A program made the position numbers and the translations under genes. DNA of 64,000 bases from Micromonospora sp. KC606. GTDB lineage: Bacteria; Actinomycetota; Actinomycetes; Mycobacteriales; Micromonosporaceae. Under the pieces are notes generated by a model. It did not search any database and was not told the DNA's origin. It saw only the letters and a program-made list of their open reading frames with translations. Positions within the stretch are counted from its first letter, which is position 1. Each line of letters starts with the position of its first letter. The stretch is from contig NZ_SMKN01000004.1 of NCBI RefSeq assembly GCF_004348675.1, forward strand, positions 1 to 64,000, written 5' to 3'. Positions 1-16,544 of the stretch are shown piece by piece.

Positions 1-368
1 TCGCCGTGCACCACGGCGGTAGCCGCGCAGTGGGTCAGCGCGTACCCGAGCTGCCCGGCGGCGAGCTGGTCGGACAGCGGCACGGCGACGCCGCCGGCCC
101 GCAGCACCCCGCAGTACGCCACGGCGAACCGGGTCCAGTCGCGGGCGCCGAACAGCAGGCCGATCCGGTCGCCGTGGCCCAGGCCCCGGTGCCGCAGCGC
201 GGCGGCGACGGCGGTCGCGCCGGCGGCCCACTGGGCGAAGGTCAGCGTCGCCACACCGTGCACCTCGACCGCGACCTGGTCGGGGTGCAGGCCGGCGCGC
301 CAGTCGAGCAGCTCGGGCACGGTGCGGAGCGGGGGCGTGGCCCCGCCGGTGGTCGTCGCGGCGGTCAT
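1..368 (-). CDS. AMP-dependent synthetase/ligase, N-terminal part (cut by window edge)
   Basis: Partial gene: only about the first 122 codons are in the window, reading leftwards. The visible protein (MTAATTTGGATPPLRTVPEL...) has the typical opening of the acyl-CoA synthetase/NRPS adenylation superfamily: a PELLDWRAGLHPDQVAVEV stretch, then a TLTFAQWAA segment, then the helix and strand around GLGHGDRIGLLFGARDW and a GVLRAGGVAVPL motif (core A1/A2-like). The ATP-binding core motifs lie outside the window. The ATG follows the stop of the NRPS gene after one base (TGA-c-ATG), so the two are almost certainly translationally coupled. It probably activates a fatty or aryl acid, or an amino acid, for the same pathway; which one cannot be seen. 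Confidence 0.8.
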   Translation of the reverse strand, partial: MTAATTTGGATPPLRTVPELLDWRAGLHPDQVAVEVHGVATLTFAQWAAGATAVAAALRHRGLGHGDRIGLLFGARDWTRFAVAYCGVLRAGGVAVPLSDQLAAGQLGYALTHCAATAVVHG

Positions 369-369
369 G

Positions 370-5886
<5,517 letters not shown>

Positions 5887-6025
5887 GCGTGCCTTCTCGC
5901 TGCGGTGACGGACGGGAGCCAGTAGTGTGCACGCCGCGACCAGGGCAACGGATCGGCTGATCGGTCCACTGTGGAAGACATGATCGAGCGATCCGGCCGT
6001 GCAGCGGTCCGTCGTACGGTCGGGA

Positions 6026-8941
6026 ATGCGATTCACCGACGTGGTGGCACCCGCCGAGTGGGCGTCCGGGGCCCTCGTGCCCGCCGAGTTCACCGGCGCC
6101 GGGGCCGGGACGGCACCGTTGACCTGGGCACAGCAGGTGCTGTGGCGGTCGTTCACCCGGTTCGGTTCCAACCACCGCTTCCTCAACCTGCGGCGTACCG
6201 TGGCGGTGTCGGCGCGGGCCGGCGTGGACGTGGCCGCCGCGGCACGCGCGGTGGGCGAGTTGGTCGGTCGCCACGGCGCGCTGCGCACCCGGCTGCGGGT
6301 AGGCGACGGCGAGCCGCGCCAGGACACGGCGGCGGCCGGGGTGCTGCCGCTGCTGGTGCACGCCGGGGCCGGTGACGGGTCCGGTGCCGCCAGGGAGGCC
6401 GCCGGCCGCCTCGGCGACGTCGCGTTCGACCACGCCGAACAGTGGCCGCTGCGGGTCGCGCTGGTCACGGTTGACGACCGGGTACGGCAGGTCGTGGTGG
6501 TGTTCAGCCACACCACCGTGGACGCGCACGCCGCCGAGGTCGTGCTCCGCGACCTGCGGCTGATCCTCCTCCGGGGCACCCTGCCCACGCCACCCGGCCC
6601 GCAGTCGGCGGAGGTCGCCCGCCGCCAGCACGGGGCTGACCGGCGCCGCTCGGAGCGGGCCGTGGCGTACTGGCTGCGGGAGTTTCCGCGCCTACCTCGC
6701 CAGCAGTGGACCCCGATCGGGCCAGGGCTCGACCCCCCGCTGCGCCGGGGTGTGCTGGTCTCCTCCGCCATCGACACCGCCGCCCGGCTGATCGCCGCCC
6801 GGCAGCGGGTCAGCGTGTCGGCGGTGCTGCTGGCAGGGTTCACGGCGGTGGCCGCCCGCGACTCGCGCCGCGAGCTGTGCGGCCTGTTCCCGATGGCCCA
6901 CAACCGGTTCCGCGCCGAGTACGCCGACGCGGTCGCCAACCTCGGCCAGATCGGTTTCTGCGTGCTGGACCTGACCGGGCGGCCCGACTTCGGCGAGCTG
7001 GTGTCCCGCGTGTGGGCCGCGTCCCTGGACGGCCTGCGGCACGCCTACTACGACCCGTCGGCGCTGCGCCACGCCCTCACGGCCCGGGGCGTCGACGTCG
7101 ACTCGGCGTTCCTGCCGCACCACTACTTCAACGACGTCCGGCTGTCCTCCGGCGGCGTCGGCCCGGTGCCCCGGGCGACCCCGGGTGAGCTGCGGGCCGC
7201 CATGCAGCGCAGCACCTTCTCCTGGGCCGCCGGCCTGCACAAGGCGTCCTGGCACCTGCTGACCCACGTGGTCGACGAGCCGGCCGGGGTCGGAGTCACA
7301 CTCACCGCCGACACCCGCCACCTTCCGATGGATGCCGTCGAGCCGTTCCTGCGCGGGCTGGAGGAGTTGCTGGTCGAGGCGGCCTTCGAGGCGGTACCGT
7401 GGCCGTGGTCGTCCGCCCGCACGGTTCTTCCGGCTGCCGGCGGGCCGGTCGCTCCGGGCGTCACGGAAGTCCCCGACGTCCCAAGGGCCCCGGCAGTCCC
7501 TAACGTCCCGGGCGTCCCGGGCGTCGAGCAGGTGGCGCACGCGCCGTTCCACGGCGGACGCGCCGCGAGCGCACCACTGACCTGGGGGCAGCGCGCCATG
7601 TGGCGCACCGTCGAGGAGTTCGACTCCCCCGCCGCGTACCGGGTGCTGGGTCTTTCCCGCACCCTGACGGTCGCCGCACGGGCCGACGTCACGGTGCCCC
7701 GGGCGCTGCGCGCCGTCGGCGCGCTGGTCACCCGGCACGAGTCGCTGCGTACCCGGCTCCGCCTCCGCGACCGCGAGCTGCACCAGGAGGCGACAGCGAC
7801 GGGCCTGCTGCCGGTCCTCGTCCACGCCGTGGCCCACCCCGCCGGCGACCCGGACGGCCACCGTGCCGCGGCCGCCCTGGCCGCCCGGCTACGCGAGCCA
7901 CGCTTCGACCACGTCGCCGAGTGGCCGCTGCGCGTCGCGCTGGTCACGGTCGACGACCGGGTACGGCAGGTCGTCGCGGTATTCAGCCACTCCGTCGTGG
8001 ACCTGCACGCCACCGACACCGTACTGCGTGACCTGCGGGTGCTCCTGCTGCGCGGCACGCTGGACACGCCGCCCGGGCTCCAGTCGCTGGACCTCGCCGA
8101 GCGGGAACGCCACGTCGAGGCACGGCGCTCGCAGCGGGCGGTGGTGTACTGGGCCCGGCAGCTGGCCGGCCTCACCGGGAGCCTGGCCGACCCGCTGCGG
8201 CCCCTGGCGGAGGCCCGCCACCTGCGCGCTTCGCTGGTGTCCGCGGCGCTGCACCACGCGTCCGTGCTGGTGGCGGCCCGACACCGGGTCAGCACCTCCG
8301 ATGCCCTGCTGGCGGCGACCGCCGCCGTGCTGGACGCGGGCAGCGGGCGGGACGCCTGCGGGATCGTCGTCATGGCCAACAACCGCTTCCAGCCCGGTCA
8401 CGACCGCGCCGTCGGCACCCTGAACCAGATCGGGTTGTGCCGGGTGGGCCTGACCGGCCGGCCCGGCTTCGCCGAGCTGCTGTCCCGCGCCCGGCGCGCG
8501 GCCCTGGACGCCTACCGGCACGCCTACTACGACCCGGCCGCCTGGGAGCGCGCGGTCACCGAGCGGGGCCACGACCACCGGACCTTCCTGGCCCCGTTCT
8601 GCTATCTCAACGACGCCCGGCTGTCCCGGCCCGTCCGCCCCCCGACGGCCGGCCCGGACGAGGCCGGTGTGCGGGCCATGGTGGCCGACAGCGTCTTCCG
8701 GTGGCTGCCGGAGCTGGCGGAGTTCCCCTGGCGCTGCCGCCTCCAGGTACGCGACGCCCCCGGCGCGATCGAGCTGGTCGTCACCGCTGACACCCGGTAC
8801 CTGCCGGCGGAGCGGGCCGAGGGGTTGCTGCGCGGCGTCGAGGCGCTGCTGGTCGAGACGGCCTTCGGCGACGTGCCCTGGCCCTGGTCCCCGGGTACGG
8901 CCAGCCACGGCGCCGCCGGGGCCACCGGGTCGGCCCGGTGA
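6026..8941 (+). CDS. Tandem double condensation-domain protein
   Basis: Protein of about 971 aa built from two homologous halves of the NRPS condensation-domain superfamily (about residues 25-450 and 505-955), with no adenylation or carrier domain. Each half opens with APLTW(A/G)Q and carries a degenerate form of the HHxxxDG motif: SHTTVDA at 161-167 and SHSVVDL near 654. The second, catalytic His and the Asp are kept, while the first His and the Gly are lost. Other matching blocks are RHAYYDPSAL/RHAYYDPAAW and YFNDVRLS/YLNDARLS. The halves are joined by a linker rich in Val-Pro (VPDVPRAPAVPNVPGVPGV). It is divergent from the NRPS over about 140 bp. It may join acyl or peptidyl units in trans, make an ester, or be a carrier-free acyltransferase. 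A GTG at 5999 is an alternative start; neither has a strong ribosome site. Confidence 0.85.
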   Translation: MRFTDVVAPAEWASGALVPAEFTGAGAGTAPLTWAQQVLWRSFTRFGSNHRFLNLRRTVAVSARAGVDVAAAARAVGELVGRHGALRTRLRVGDGEPRQDTAAAGVLPLLVHAGAGDGSGAAREAAGRLGDVAFDHAEQWPLRVALVTVDDRVRQVVVVFSHTTVDAHAAEVVLRDLRLILLRGTLPTPPGPQSAEVARRQHGADRRRSERAVAYWLREFPRLPRQQWTPIGPGLDPPLRRGVLVSSAIDTAARLIAARQRVSVSAVLLAGFTAVAARDSRRELCGLFPMAHNRFRAEYADAVANLGQIGFCVLDLTGRPDFGELVSRVWAASLDGLRHAYYDPSALRHALTARGVDVDSAFLPHHYFNDVRLSSGGVGPVPRATPGELRAAMQRSTFSWAAGLHKASWHLLTHVVDEPAGVGVTLTADTRHLPMDAVEPFLRGLEELLVEAAFEAVPWPWSSARTVLPAAGGPVAPGVTEVPDVPRAPAVPNVPGVPGVEQVAHAPFHGGRAASAPLTWGQRAMWRTVEEFDSPAAYRVLGLSRTLTVAARADVTVPRALRAVGALVTRHESLRTRLRLRDRELHQEATATGLLPVLVHAVAHPAGDPDGHRAAAALAARLREPRFDHVAEWPLRVALVTVDDRVRQVVAVFSHSVVDLHATDTVLRDLRVLLLRGTLDTPPGLQSLDLAERERHVEARRSQRAVVYWARQLAGLTGSLADPLRPLAEARHLRASLVSAALHHASVLVAARHRVSTSDALLAATAAVLDAGSGRDACGIVVMANNRFQPGHDRAVGTLNQIGLCRVGLTGRPGFAELLSRARRAALDAYRHAYYDPAAWERAVTERGHDHRTFLAPFCYLNDARLSRPVRPPTAGPDEAGVRAMVADSVFRWLPELAEFPWRCRLQVRDAPGAIELVVTADTRYLPAERAEGLLRGVEALLVETAFGDVPWPWSPGTASHGAAGATGSAR

Positions 8942-8978
8942 GGCGTGCGATCCGGTCGCGGACCGACGAGCGGCTCGG

Positions 8979-11372
<2,394 letters not shown>

Positions 11373-11442
11373 CGTGTCTCCATCTGGGCTACCCGGGCCG
11401 CTTCGAGTCTCCGTCGGCGTCGCCTGGCTCGATCTGACCAGC

Positions 11443-11478
11443 TTCGCGCGGCACGTCGGGTTCGCGCGGCACGTCGGG
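11443..11478. repeat. Perfect 18-bp tandem repeat (two copies plus a partial third)
   Basis: The unit TTCGCGCGGCACGTCGGG occurs twice back to back, followed by a decayed third copy (CTCGCCGGCACG). It lies in the 168-bp gap upstream of the UvrA-like gene, so it may hold repeated regulator sites, or it may be simple slippage in a GC-rich spacer. Confidence 0.7.
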
Positions 11479-11540
11479 CTCGCCGGCACGCCTTCGCTGG
11501 ACGTCTTCTGCGCAGGTCATGGCCGCGGCCGCCGGACCGC

Positions 11541-11951
<411 letters not shown>

Positions 11952-11956
11952 GGCGA

Positions 11957-12436
11957 TCAGGCTAGGGGCGACCGCACGACCCGCGCTTCTTGATTCCTGA
12001 CCGGTCTGGTCACCTGTTTCGCCACGCACGCCGGCATCCCCGCCGTAGTCGCTGCGGCACGGCGCCGGAAGACGCTGGGCGGCACGCCGACCAGCTCGGT
12101 GAAGCGTGTGCTGAAGGTGCCCAGCGAGGCGCAGCCGACCGCGAAACAGACCTCGGTGACGCTGAGGTCGCCGCGACGTAGCAGCGCCGTCGCGCGCTCG
12201 ATGCGCCGCGTCATCAGATAGGCGTACGGCGACTCGCCGTACGCGAGCCGGAACCGACGGCTGAGGTGCCCGGCGGACATGTTCACGCCGCGGGCGAGCG
12301 CCTCCACGTCCAACGGCTGCGCGTACTCCCGGTCGATCCGGTCGCGCACGCGGCGCAACCGAACGAGGTCGCGCAGGTGCTGCGCCTCGGCGGTTCTGCT
12401 GGTCACCCGCGACATGGTGCCATCTCGCCCCGACAT
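11957..12436 (-). CDS. AraC-family transcriptional regulator (DNA-binding domain only)
   Basis: Protein of 159 aa. Residues about 28-125 make the double helix-turn-helix of AraC proteins (LDVEALARGVNMSAGHLSRRFRLAYGESPYAYL, then VTEVCFAVGCASLGTFSTRFTELVGVPPSVFRRR). There is no N-terminal sensor domain, and the tail after the helix-turn-helix is short and basic. I chose the ATG at 12436 because GGGAGGG lies just before it; the ATG at 12415 is the alternative. It precedes the VOC gene in one operon and probably controls it. Confidence 0.88.
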   Translation of the reverse strand: MSGRDGTMSRVTSRTAEAQHLRDLVRLRRVRDRIDREYAQPLDVEALARGVNMSAGHLSRRFRLAYGESPYAYLMTRRIERATALLRRGDLSVTEVCFAVGCASLGTFSTRFTELVGVPPSVFRRRAAATTAGMPACVAKQVTRPVRNQEARVVRSPLA

Positions 12437-12476
12437 CGCCCTCCCGTGACATGCCGTGCCGCGTCCGTGGCGGACC

Positions 12477-12522
12477 GGCCACCAGCGTCCTGGCTCGTTG
12501 ATCGGCCAGGGCGCTGGTGGCC
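12477..12522 (-). terminator. Strong hairpin, probable terminator of the SRPBCC/ArsR operon
   Basis: Arms 12477-12494 and 12505-12522 pair over 18 bp with one G-T position, around a 10-nt loop. It lies 80 bp after the stop of the SRPBCC gene and before the AraC gene. There is no U-tract, as is usual in high-GC actinobacteria. Confidence 0.65.
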
Positions 12523-12604
12523 TACCGCGGCGGACCCCACCCGACCGGCTGTCTTCCCGGCGTTGCCGGCGCACGGAGTCCCGTTGCGGTGCCCGGCGGG
12601 CGCA

Positions 12605-13048
12605 TCAGTGCCAGTCGTCGATCCAGACGTCCCGGGGCGCCGGAGCGCCCTCGCCGGTTTCCACCAACGACTTCAGGCTCATCAGGTACGTGGCCCACTT
12701 GGTGCTGCAGTGGTGCATGAACTCCACCGGCTCCCGCCAGCCCCGGTGCGTGAACAGCACGATCGTGTAGTCGCCGTCCTGGCGGAGATCCCAGTCGATC
12801 GTGGTCCCGATCCACTCCTCGGGACCGTCGACCACCCGCCACGACACCCGTTCGGACGGCCGCAGCTCGACGACCTCCATGTCGAAGCCCCCGACCGGGA
12901 ACCGGAACTCGAGGACACCGCCGAGGTCGCCGCTCCCCTTCGTGTCGTCGGTCCACCAGCCGGTGAGGCCCTCGACGGTCGTCAGCGCGTCGTACACCTT
13001 CTCCGGCGTCGGGGTCTTAGCCCCGATCCTGTGCAGGATATCCACCAT
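12605..13048 (-). CDS. SRPBCC (AHSA1-like) domain protein
   Basis: Protein of 147 aa with the START/Bet v1-like fold of the AHSA1 group: MVDILHRIGAKTPTPEKVYDALTTVEGLTGWWT at the start, then WRVVDGPEEWIGTTIDWDL and a C-terminal helix ending in KSLVETGEGAP. Such proteins bind small hydrophobic ligands, or act as heat-shock ATPase activator relatives; no specific ligand can be named. It is the last gene of the ArsR operon, 32 bp after the regulator stop, with a GGGAGAG ribosome site. Confidence 0.87.
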   Translation of the reverse strand: MVDILHRIGAKTPTPEKVYDALTTVEGLTGWWTDDTKGSGDLGGVLEFRFPVGGFDMEVVELRPSERVSWRVVDGPEEWIGTTIDWDLRQDGDYTIVLFTHRGWREPVEFMHHCSTKWATYLMSLKSLVETGEGAPAPRDVWIDDWH

Positions 13049-13080
13049 CTCGACTCTCCCTGGTCTCGCCTGTCTCGTGG

Positions 13081-13431
13081 TCAGTCCTGTCGGGTGCGCT
13101 GGATCGCCTCGGCGATCCGCTTGATCCGCTGCAGCCGGGCGTCCCACGCCAGCCCCACCGACGACAGCTGGGCCGCCGCGCGGGCGAGCTGGGCCTCGTC
13201 CACCCGGTACCGCTTCTCCCGGCCAGCCGGCGTCGCTCGGACCAGGCCGACCCGGTCGAGGACGCCGAGGTGCTTGGCCACCGCCTGACGGGTGACCGGC
13301 ATCTGCTGGCTCAGCGTGGTCGCGGTGCCGTCGCCCTCGATGAGCAGCAGATCGAGCATTCTCCGCCGGGTCGGGTCCCCGATCGCGGACCAGAGGTCGT
13401 CGTCGACCTTCTCGGCGAGCGCGGCGCTCAT
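13081..13431 (-). CDS. ArsR-family winged-helix repressor
   Basis: Protein of 116 aa. The winged helix spans residues about 12-90 (AIGDPTRRRMLDLLLIEGDGTATTLSQQMPVTRQAVAKHLGVLDRVGLVRATPAGREKRYRV). There are no Cys or His metal sites, so it is of the metal-independent type usually encoded with SRPBCC proteins. The ATG overlaps the stop of the upstream SRPBCC gene by 4 bases (ATGA). It probably represses its own operon through the twin inverted repeat at 13900-13962. Confidence 0.92.
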   Translation of the reverse strand: MSAALAEKVDDDLWSAIGDPTRRRMLDLLLIEGDGTATTLSQQMPVTRQAVAKHLGVLDRVGLVRATPAGREKRYRVDEAQLARAAAQLSSVGLAWDARLQRIKRIAEAIQRTRQD

Positions 13432-13889
13432 TGCCGCACCCCCAGCGTCGCGACGTACGGCGCCAGCCGCGGCAGGTAGAAGTCCCAGCCGGTGTCGTGC
13501 TCCCGGTACTGCTGCTCCAGGACAGCGACCTCCCAGCCCATCTCACGGAAGCCGGTCTCGGTCATCCTGAGCAGCGTCCCGCGGCCCGACGGGGTCAGGT
13601 CGAAGGTGACCAGCAGCGAGTTGCCCTCCGCCGCGACCTCGTCGGCCGGGTGCGTCCACCGGAACGAGAACGACCGCGGCGGTCGCGCGTCGACGACGGT
13701 GAACGGCACCACTGCCCCGCCGGCGTCGCGGTCACCGAACACGATCTCCCCGACCGACCCGGGCGTCTGGTCGTACCGCGCGTCGTCCGGCCACCACTGC
13801 CTGAGGTGGTCGGGACTGCTCACCACCTCGAAGACGATCTCGGGCGACGCCTCGACGTAGATCTCGCGCTCGATGGTTCCGAACTCCAT
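13428..13889 (-). CDS. SRPBCC (AHSA1-like) domain protein, first gene of ArsR operon
   Basis: Protein of 153 aa: EFGTIEREIYVEASPEIVFEVVSSPDHLRQWW opens the SRPBCC fold; DVSV-like strands and a long C-terminal helix (GFREMGWEVAVLEQQYREHDTGWDFYLPRL) follow. The ligand is unknown. The ATG at 13889 has a GGGAGGG ribosome site; an upstream in-frame ATG at 13919 lies inside the operator and lacks one. It is coupled to the ArsR gene by an ATGA overlap. Confidence 0.88.
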   Translation of the reverse strand: MEFGTIEREIYVEASPEIVFEVVSSPDHLRQWWPDDARYDQTPGSVGEIVFGDRDAGGAVVPFTVVDARPPRSFSFRWTHPADEVAAEGNSLLVTFDLTPSGRGTLLRMTETGFREMGWEVAVLEQQYREHDTGWDFYLPRLAPYVATLGVRQ

Positions 13890-13899
13890 GACACCCTCC

Positions 13900-13962
13900 C
13901 GCAACGTTTGGTTGCGCATGACCGTACCCCCGGGGGTCGACCTTGCGCAACCAAACGTTGCG
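13900..13962 (-). promoter_or_regulatory. Promoter with two mirrored palindromic ArsR-type operators
   Basis: Two 19-nt arms (13900-13918 and 13944-13962) are exact reverse complements. Each arm is itself a palindrome, GCAAC-GTTTG-GTTGC or its complement. On the minus strand a promoter fits between them: -35 TTGCGC inside the distal arm, an 18-nt spacer, and -10 TACGGT just before the proximal arm. Two repressor dimers would therefore cover the -35 and the start site. The large 19-bp stem could also end transcription of the ABC operon upstream. Confidence 0.72.
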
Positions 13963-13985
13963 CTTCCGCGGAAACGTCCCGCCGC

Positions 13986-16544
13986 TCAGCCGTCCGTGGC
14001 GAGCCCCTCCATCGGGCTGATCCGTGCGGCGCGGCGGGCCGGGAGCAGTCCGGCCAACCCGGTGAGCGTCGTCAGGACCGCCACGGTGACGGCGAGCTGA
14101 CCGAAGGGGATCTCCACCGGTACGGTGCTGTCGAAGGTCTTGATCGACATCGCGGCGTACGGCAGCCCGAGCACGACGCCGATCGTGGCGCCCAGCGCGC
14201 CGTACAGCGCCGCCTCGGTGGTCAGCATGACGGTGAGCCCTCGGCGGGACATGCCGACCGCCCGCAACAGCCCGGACTCGCGGACCCGCTCCACCACGGA
14301 CAACGCGGTGGTGATACCCACCCCGACGACCGCCACGACCACCGTAAGGCTGATCAGTGCCAGGAGAACCACGATCAACGCGTTGGTCTTCTCGCGCGTC
14401 TGGTCCCTCTGGTCGGCGAGCACCGACAACCGGAGGCCCTGGTCGGCGGGGCTGATGGCCTCCAGCGCCTGGTAGGCGGCGGTGCGGCCCGGCTCGCCGG
14501 GGCGTGTCGCATTGGCCAGCAGCCCGGTGGGGCCGGGTGGGACACCGAGCTGGTCCAGGTCGGTCGGGCTGACGATGATCCCGGTCGCCAGCGGGGTGGC
14601 GTCGAGGATCTCGGTGACCCGGACGTCGAGCGTGCGCTGGCCCGTCGTGATGGTGACGGAGTCGCCGGGCCGCACCCCGGCCGCCCGCGCCACCGCCCGG
14701 TCCAGCGCGGCGTGCCAGGCGTCGACGGTCTTCGGCGCAGTGGCCTCGGCCTCCACCCGGCGCGACTCCGGAGCGGTTCGCGGCTCCGGCTGCGGCCCTC
14801 GGGTCGCGAGTTGACGCAGGTCGAGATCGGTGGCCAGGACGTCGGACTTCGACGTGCCGATCCGGACCGTGGCGGTGCGGTACGGCACGACGGCGGTCAG
14901 TTCCGGCCGGGTTCGGGCCTTCTGGATCACGCTGTCCGGCACGACGGCGCCGTCGTCGGCGATCAGGTTGAAGTCCCCGGGGGCCATCGAGGTGGCCTGC
15001 CGGTCCGTGGCTGCCTGCGTGGTGGCGCCGATGACCAGGGTGAGGGCGATGAGGGTAACGCCGAGCGCGACGACGGTGCTGACGGCCGCGGCGCGACGCG
15101 ACGCGGCACCCACGCCACTGGCCGCCAACCGGCCGATCGCTCCCCATTTCCGCAGCGGCCAGCTCACCACCGCGAGCACCGGCCGCACCACCACCGGCCC
15201 GAGCGTGAGGAGGGCCAGGAACGCCAGGGCGAACGAGCAGAGCACCAGCAGCAGCACCGTCGAGTCCCGGCCGGCGCTGTCGCTGCCGCCGAGGAGGGTC
15301 GCGGCGACAGCGGCGCTGAGGACGGCCCCGCCGGCGAAGAGCCCGCCGATGACGGCGCGGACGCCACCGATCCCCCGCCCGCCGGCGGTCGTGCTCGCCG
15401 TCCGCAGCGCTTCCAACGGCGCGACGCGGGCCGCCGCGAACGCGGGCGCGAGCACGGTGAGTACCGTCATCAGCACCGTGCCGGCCACCACCGCGAGGGC
15501 GGTGCCGACCGGAAAGCCGGGCCGGGGAACGTCGATGCCGAAACTGCGCAGCACCAGGGGCGCGAGCAGTCCCAGCGCCGAGGCGGCGAGCACGCCGAGC
15601 ACCGCGGCTACCAGCCCGGTGAGGGCCCCTTCGGCGGCGAGGGCCCTGGCCAGTGCGCGGCGGTCCGCGCCGACGGCCCGCAGGAGCGCCAGTTGGCGCA
15701 GGCGCTGGGCGAAGACGATGCGGAAGGTGGACGCGGTCACGAGCGCGGCGGCGATGATGGCGAGCGCCACGAACAGCGACATGGCGACGAAGACGGCGTC
15801 GATGTCGGCCAGCGCGGCCTCCTGCTCGCTGGCGCGGGCCTGGGCACCCGTCATGATGCTGTCGCTCGCGTCGGCGCCGACCAGCGCCGCCAGGTCCGTC
15901 CGCACGGCGTCGACGGACACCCCGGGCGCGACGCGCACGTCGATCTGCGTCCAGCGGTCCGTCACGGCCAACCGGGCGGCGAAGACGTCCGTGGTGTACG
16001 CGGTGTCCCAGCCGTCGTCAGCGGTCTCCACCAGGCCGGTGACGGTCGCCCGCACGGTCTCGCGCCCGGCGTCGGGGTCGCTGCTGTCCGGGGCATCAAG
16101 CCGCAGGTTCACCACTGCCCCGACGGGCAGCTTCAGCCGGTCGGCGGTCCGCCGGCTGACCGCCAGCTCGTCAGGCGCGCTCGGATACCTGCCCTCCGTC
16201 AGGCGCACCTTTGCCATCGGTCCGCTGCCCGGGTCGGCGTTGATTTGGAGGTAGGCGGACGAGATCCGCTCCAGTTGGACGTAGCCGTCCACGCGGCCGA
16301 CCGCCTCGGCCACGCCGGGCACCGCACGGACCTTCTGGAGCGTGTCGAGTGTCGGCGTGGCCCCCACGACCAGGTTCGTCGCCGCGGGGGTCTGGCTGAG
16401 CCGGTCCACGACCACCTGCCGCGCCACCTGATGCGCCAGGACCGTGCCGAAGACGGCGCAGGCCGCGATGGTCAGGGCCAGGCCGGTCAGCAGCGCCCGG
16501 GCGGGGCGACGCGCCAGGGCACTCAGTTGGGTACGCAGAATCAT
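13986..16544 (-). CDS. FtsX/MacB-type ABC transporter permease
   Basis: Protein of 852 aa with the plan of the large actinobacterial FtsX permeases: TM1 near residue 20, a long extracytoplasmic domain (about 45-250), three TM segments (about 255-400), two central TM segments, a second extracytoplasmic domain and three C-terminal TM segments (LISLTVVVAVVGVGITTALSVVERVRESGLLRAVGMSRRGL). It probably exports a lipid or antimicrobial peptide, or senses one with the neighbouring kinase. Its start overlaps the ATPase stop by 4 bases. Confidence 0.92.
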   Translation of the reverse strand: MILRTQLSALARRPARALLTGLALTIAACAVFGTVLAHQVARQVVVDRLSQTPAATNLVVGATPTLDTLQKVRAVPGVAEAVGRVDGYVQLERISSAYLQINADPGSGPMAKVRLTEGRYPSAPDELAVSRRTADRLKLPVGAVVNLRLDAPDSSDPDAGRETVRATVTGLVETADDGWDTAYTTDVFAARLAVTDRWTQIDVRVAPGVSVDAVRTDLAALVGADASDSIMTGAQARASEQEAALADIDAVFVAMSLFVALAIIAAALVTASTFRIVFAQRLRQLALLRAVGADRRALARALAAEGALTGLVAAVLGVLAASALGLLAPLVLRSFGIDVPRPGFPVGTALAVVAGTVLMTVLTVLAPAFAAARVAPLEALRTASTTAGGRGIGGVRAVIGGLFAGGAVLSAAVAATLLGGSDSAGRDSTVLLLVLCSFALAFLALLTLGPVVVRPVLAVVSWPLRKWGAIGRLAASGVGAASRRAAAVSTVVALGVTLIALTLVIGATTQAATDRQATSMAPGDFNLIADDGAVVPDSVIQKARTRPELTAVVPYRTATVRIGTSKSDVLATDLDLRQLATRGPQPEPRTAPESRRVEAEATAPKTVDAWHAALDRAVARAAGVRPGDSVTITTGQRTLDVRVTEILDATPLATGIIVSPTDLDQLGVPPGPTGLLANATRPGEPGRTAAYQALEAISPADQGLRLSVLADQRDQTREKTNALIVVLLALISLTVVVAVVGVGITTALSVVERVRESGLLRAVGMSRRGLTVMLTTEAALYGALGATIGVVLGLPYAAMSIKTFDSTVPVEIPFGQLAVTVAVLTTLTGLAGLLPARRAARISPMEGLATDG

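Noticed and set aside
5887..6939. In-frame upstream extension of the NRPS reading frame (about 350 codons)
   Set aside because: It lies antisense to the double condensation-domain gene and has no family features; a GTG with ribosome site at 5886 opens directly before the C domain.
13900..13962. Reading the twin inverted repeat only as a terminator of the ABC operon
   Set aside because: Each arm is itself palindromic and the pair brackets a promoter, which favours operators; a terminator role may be additional.
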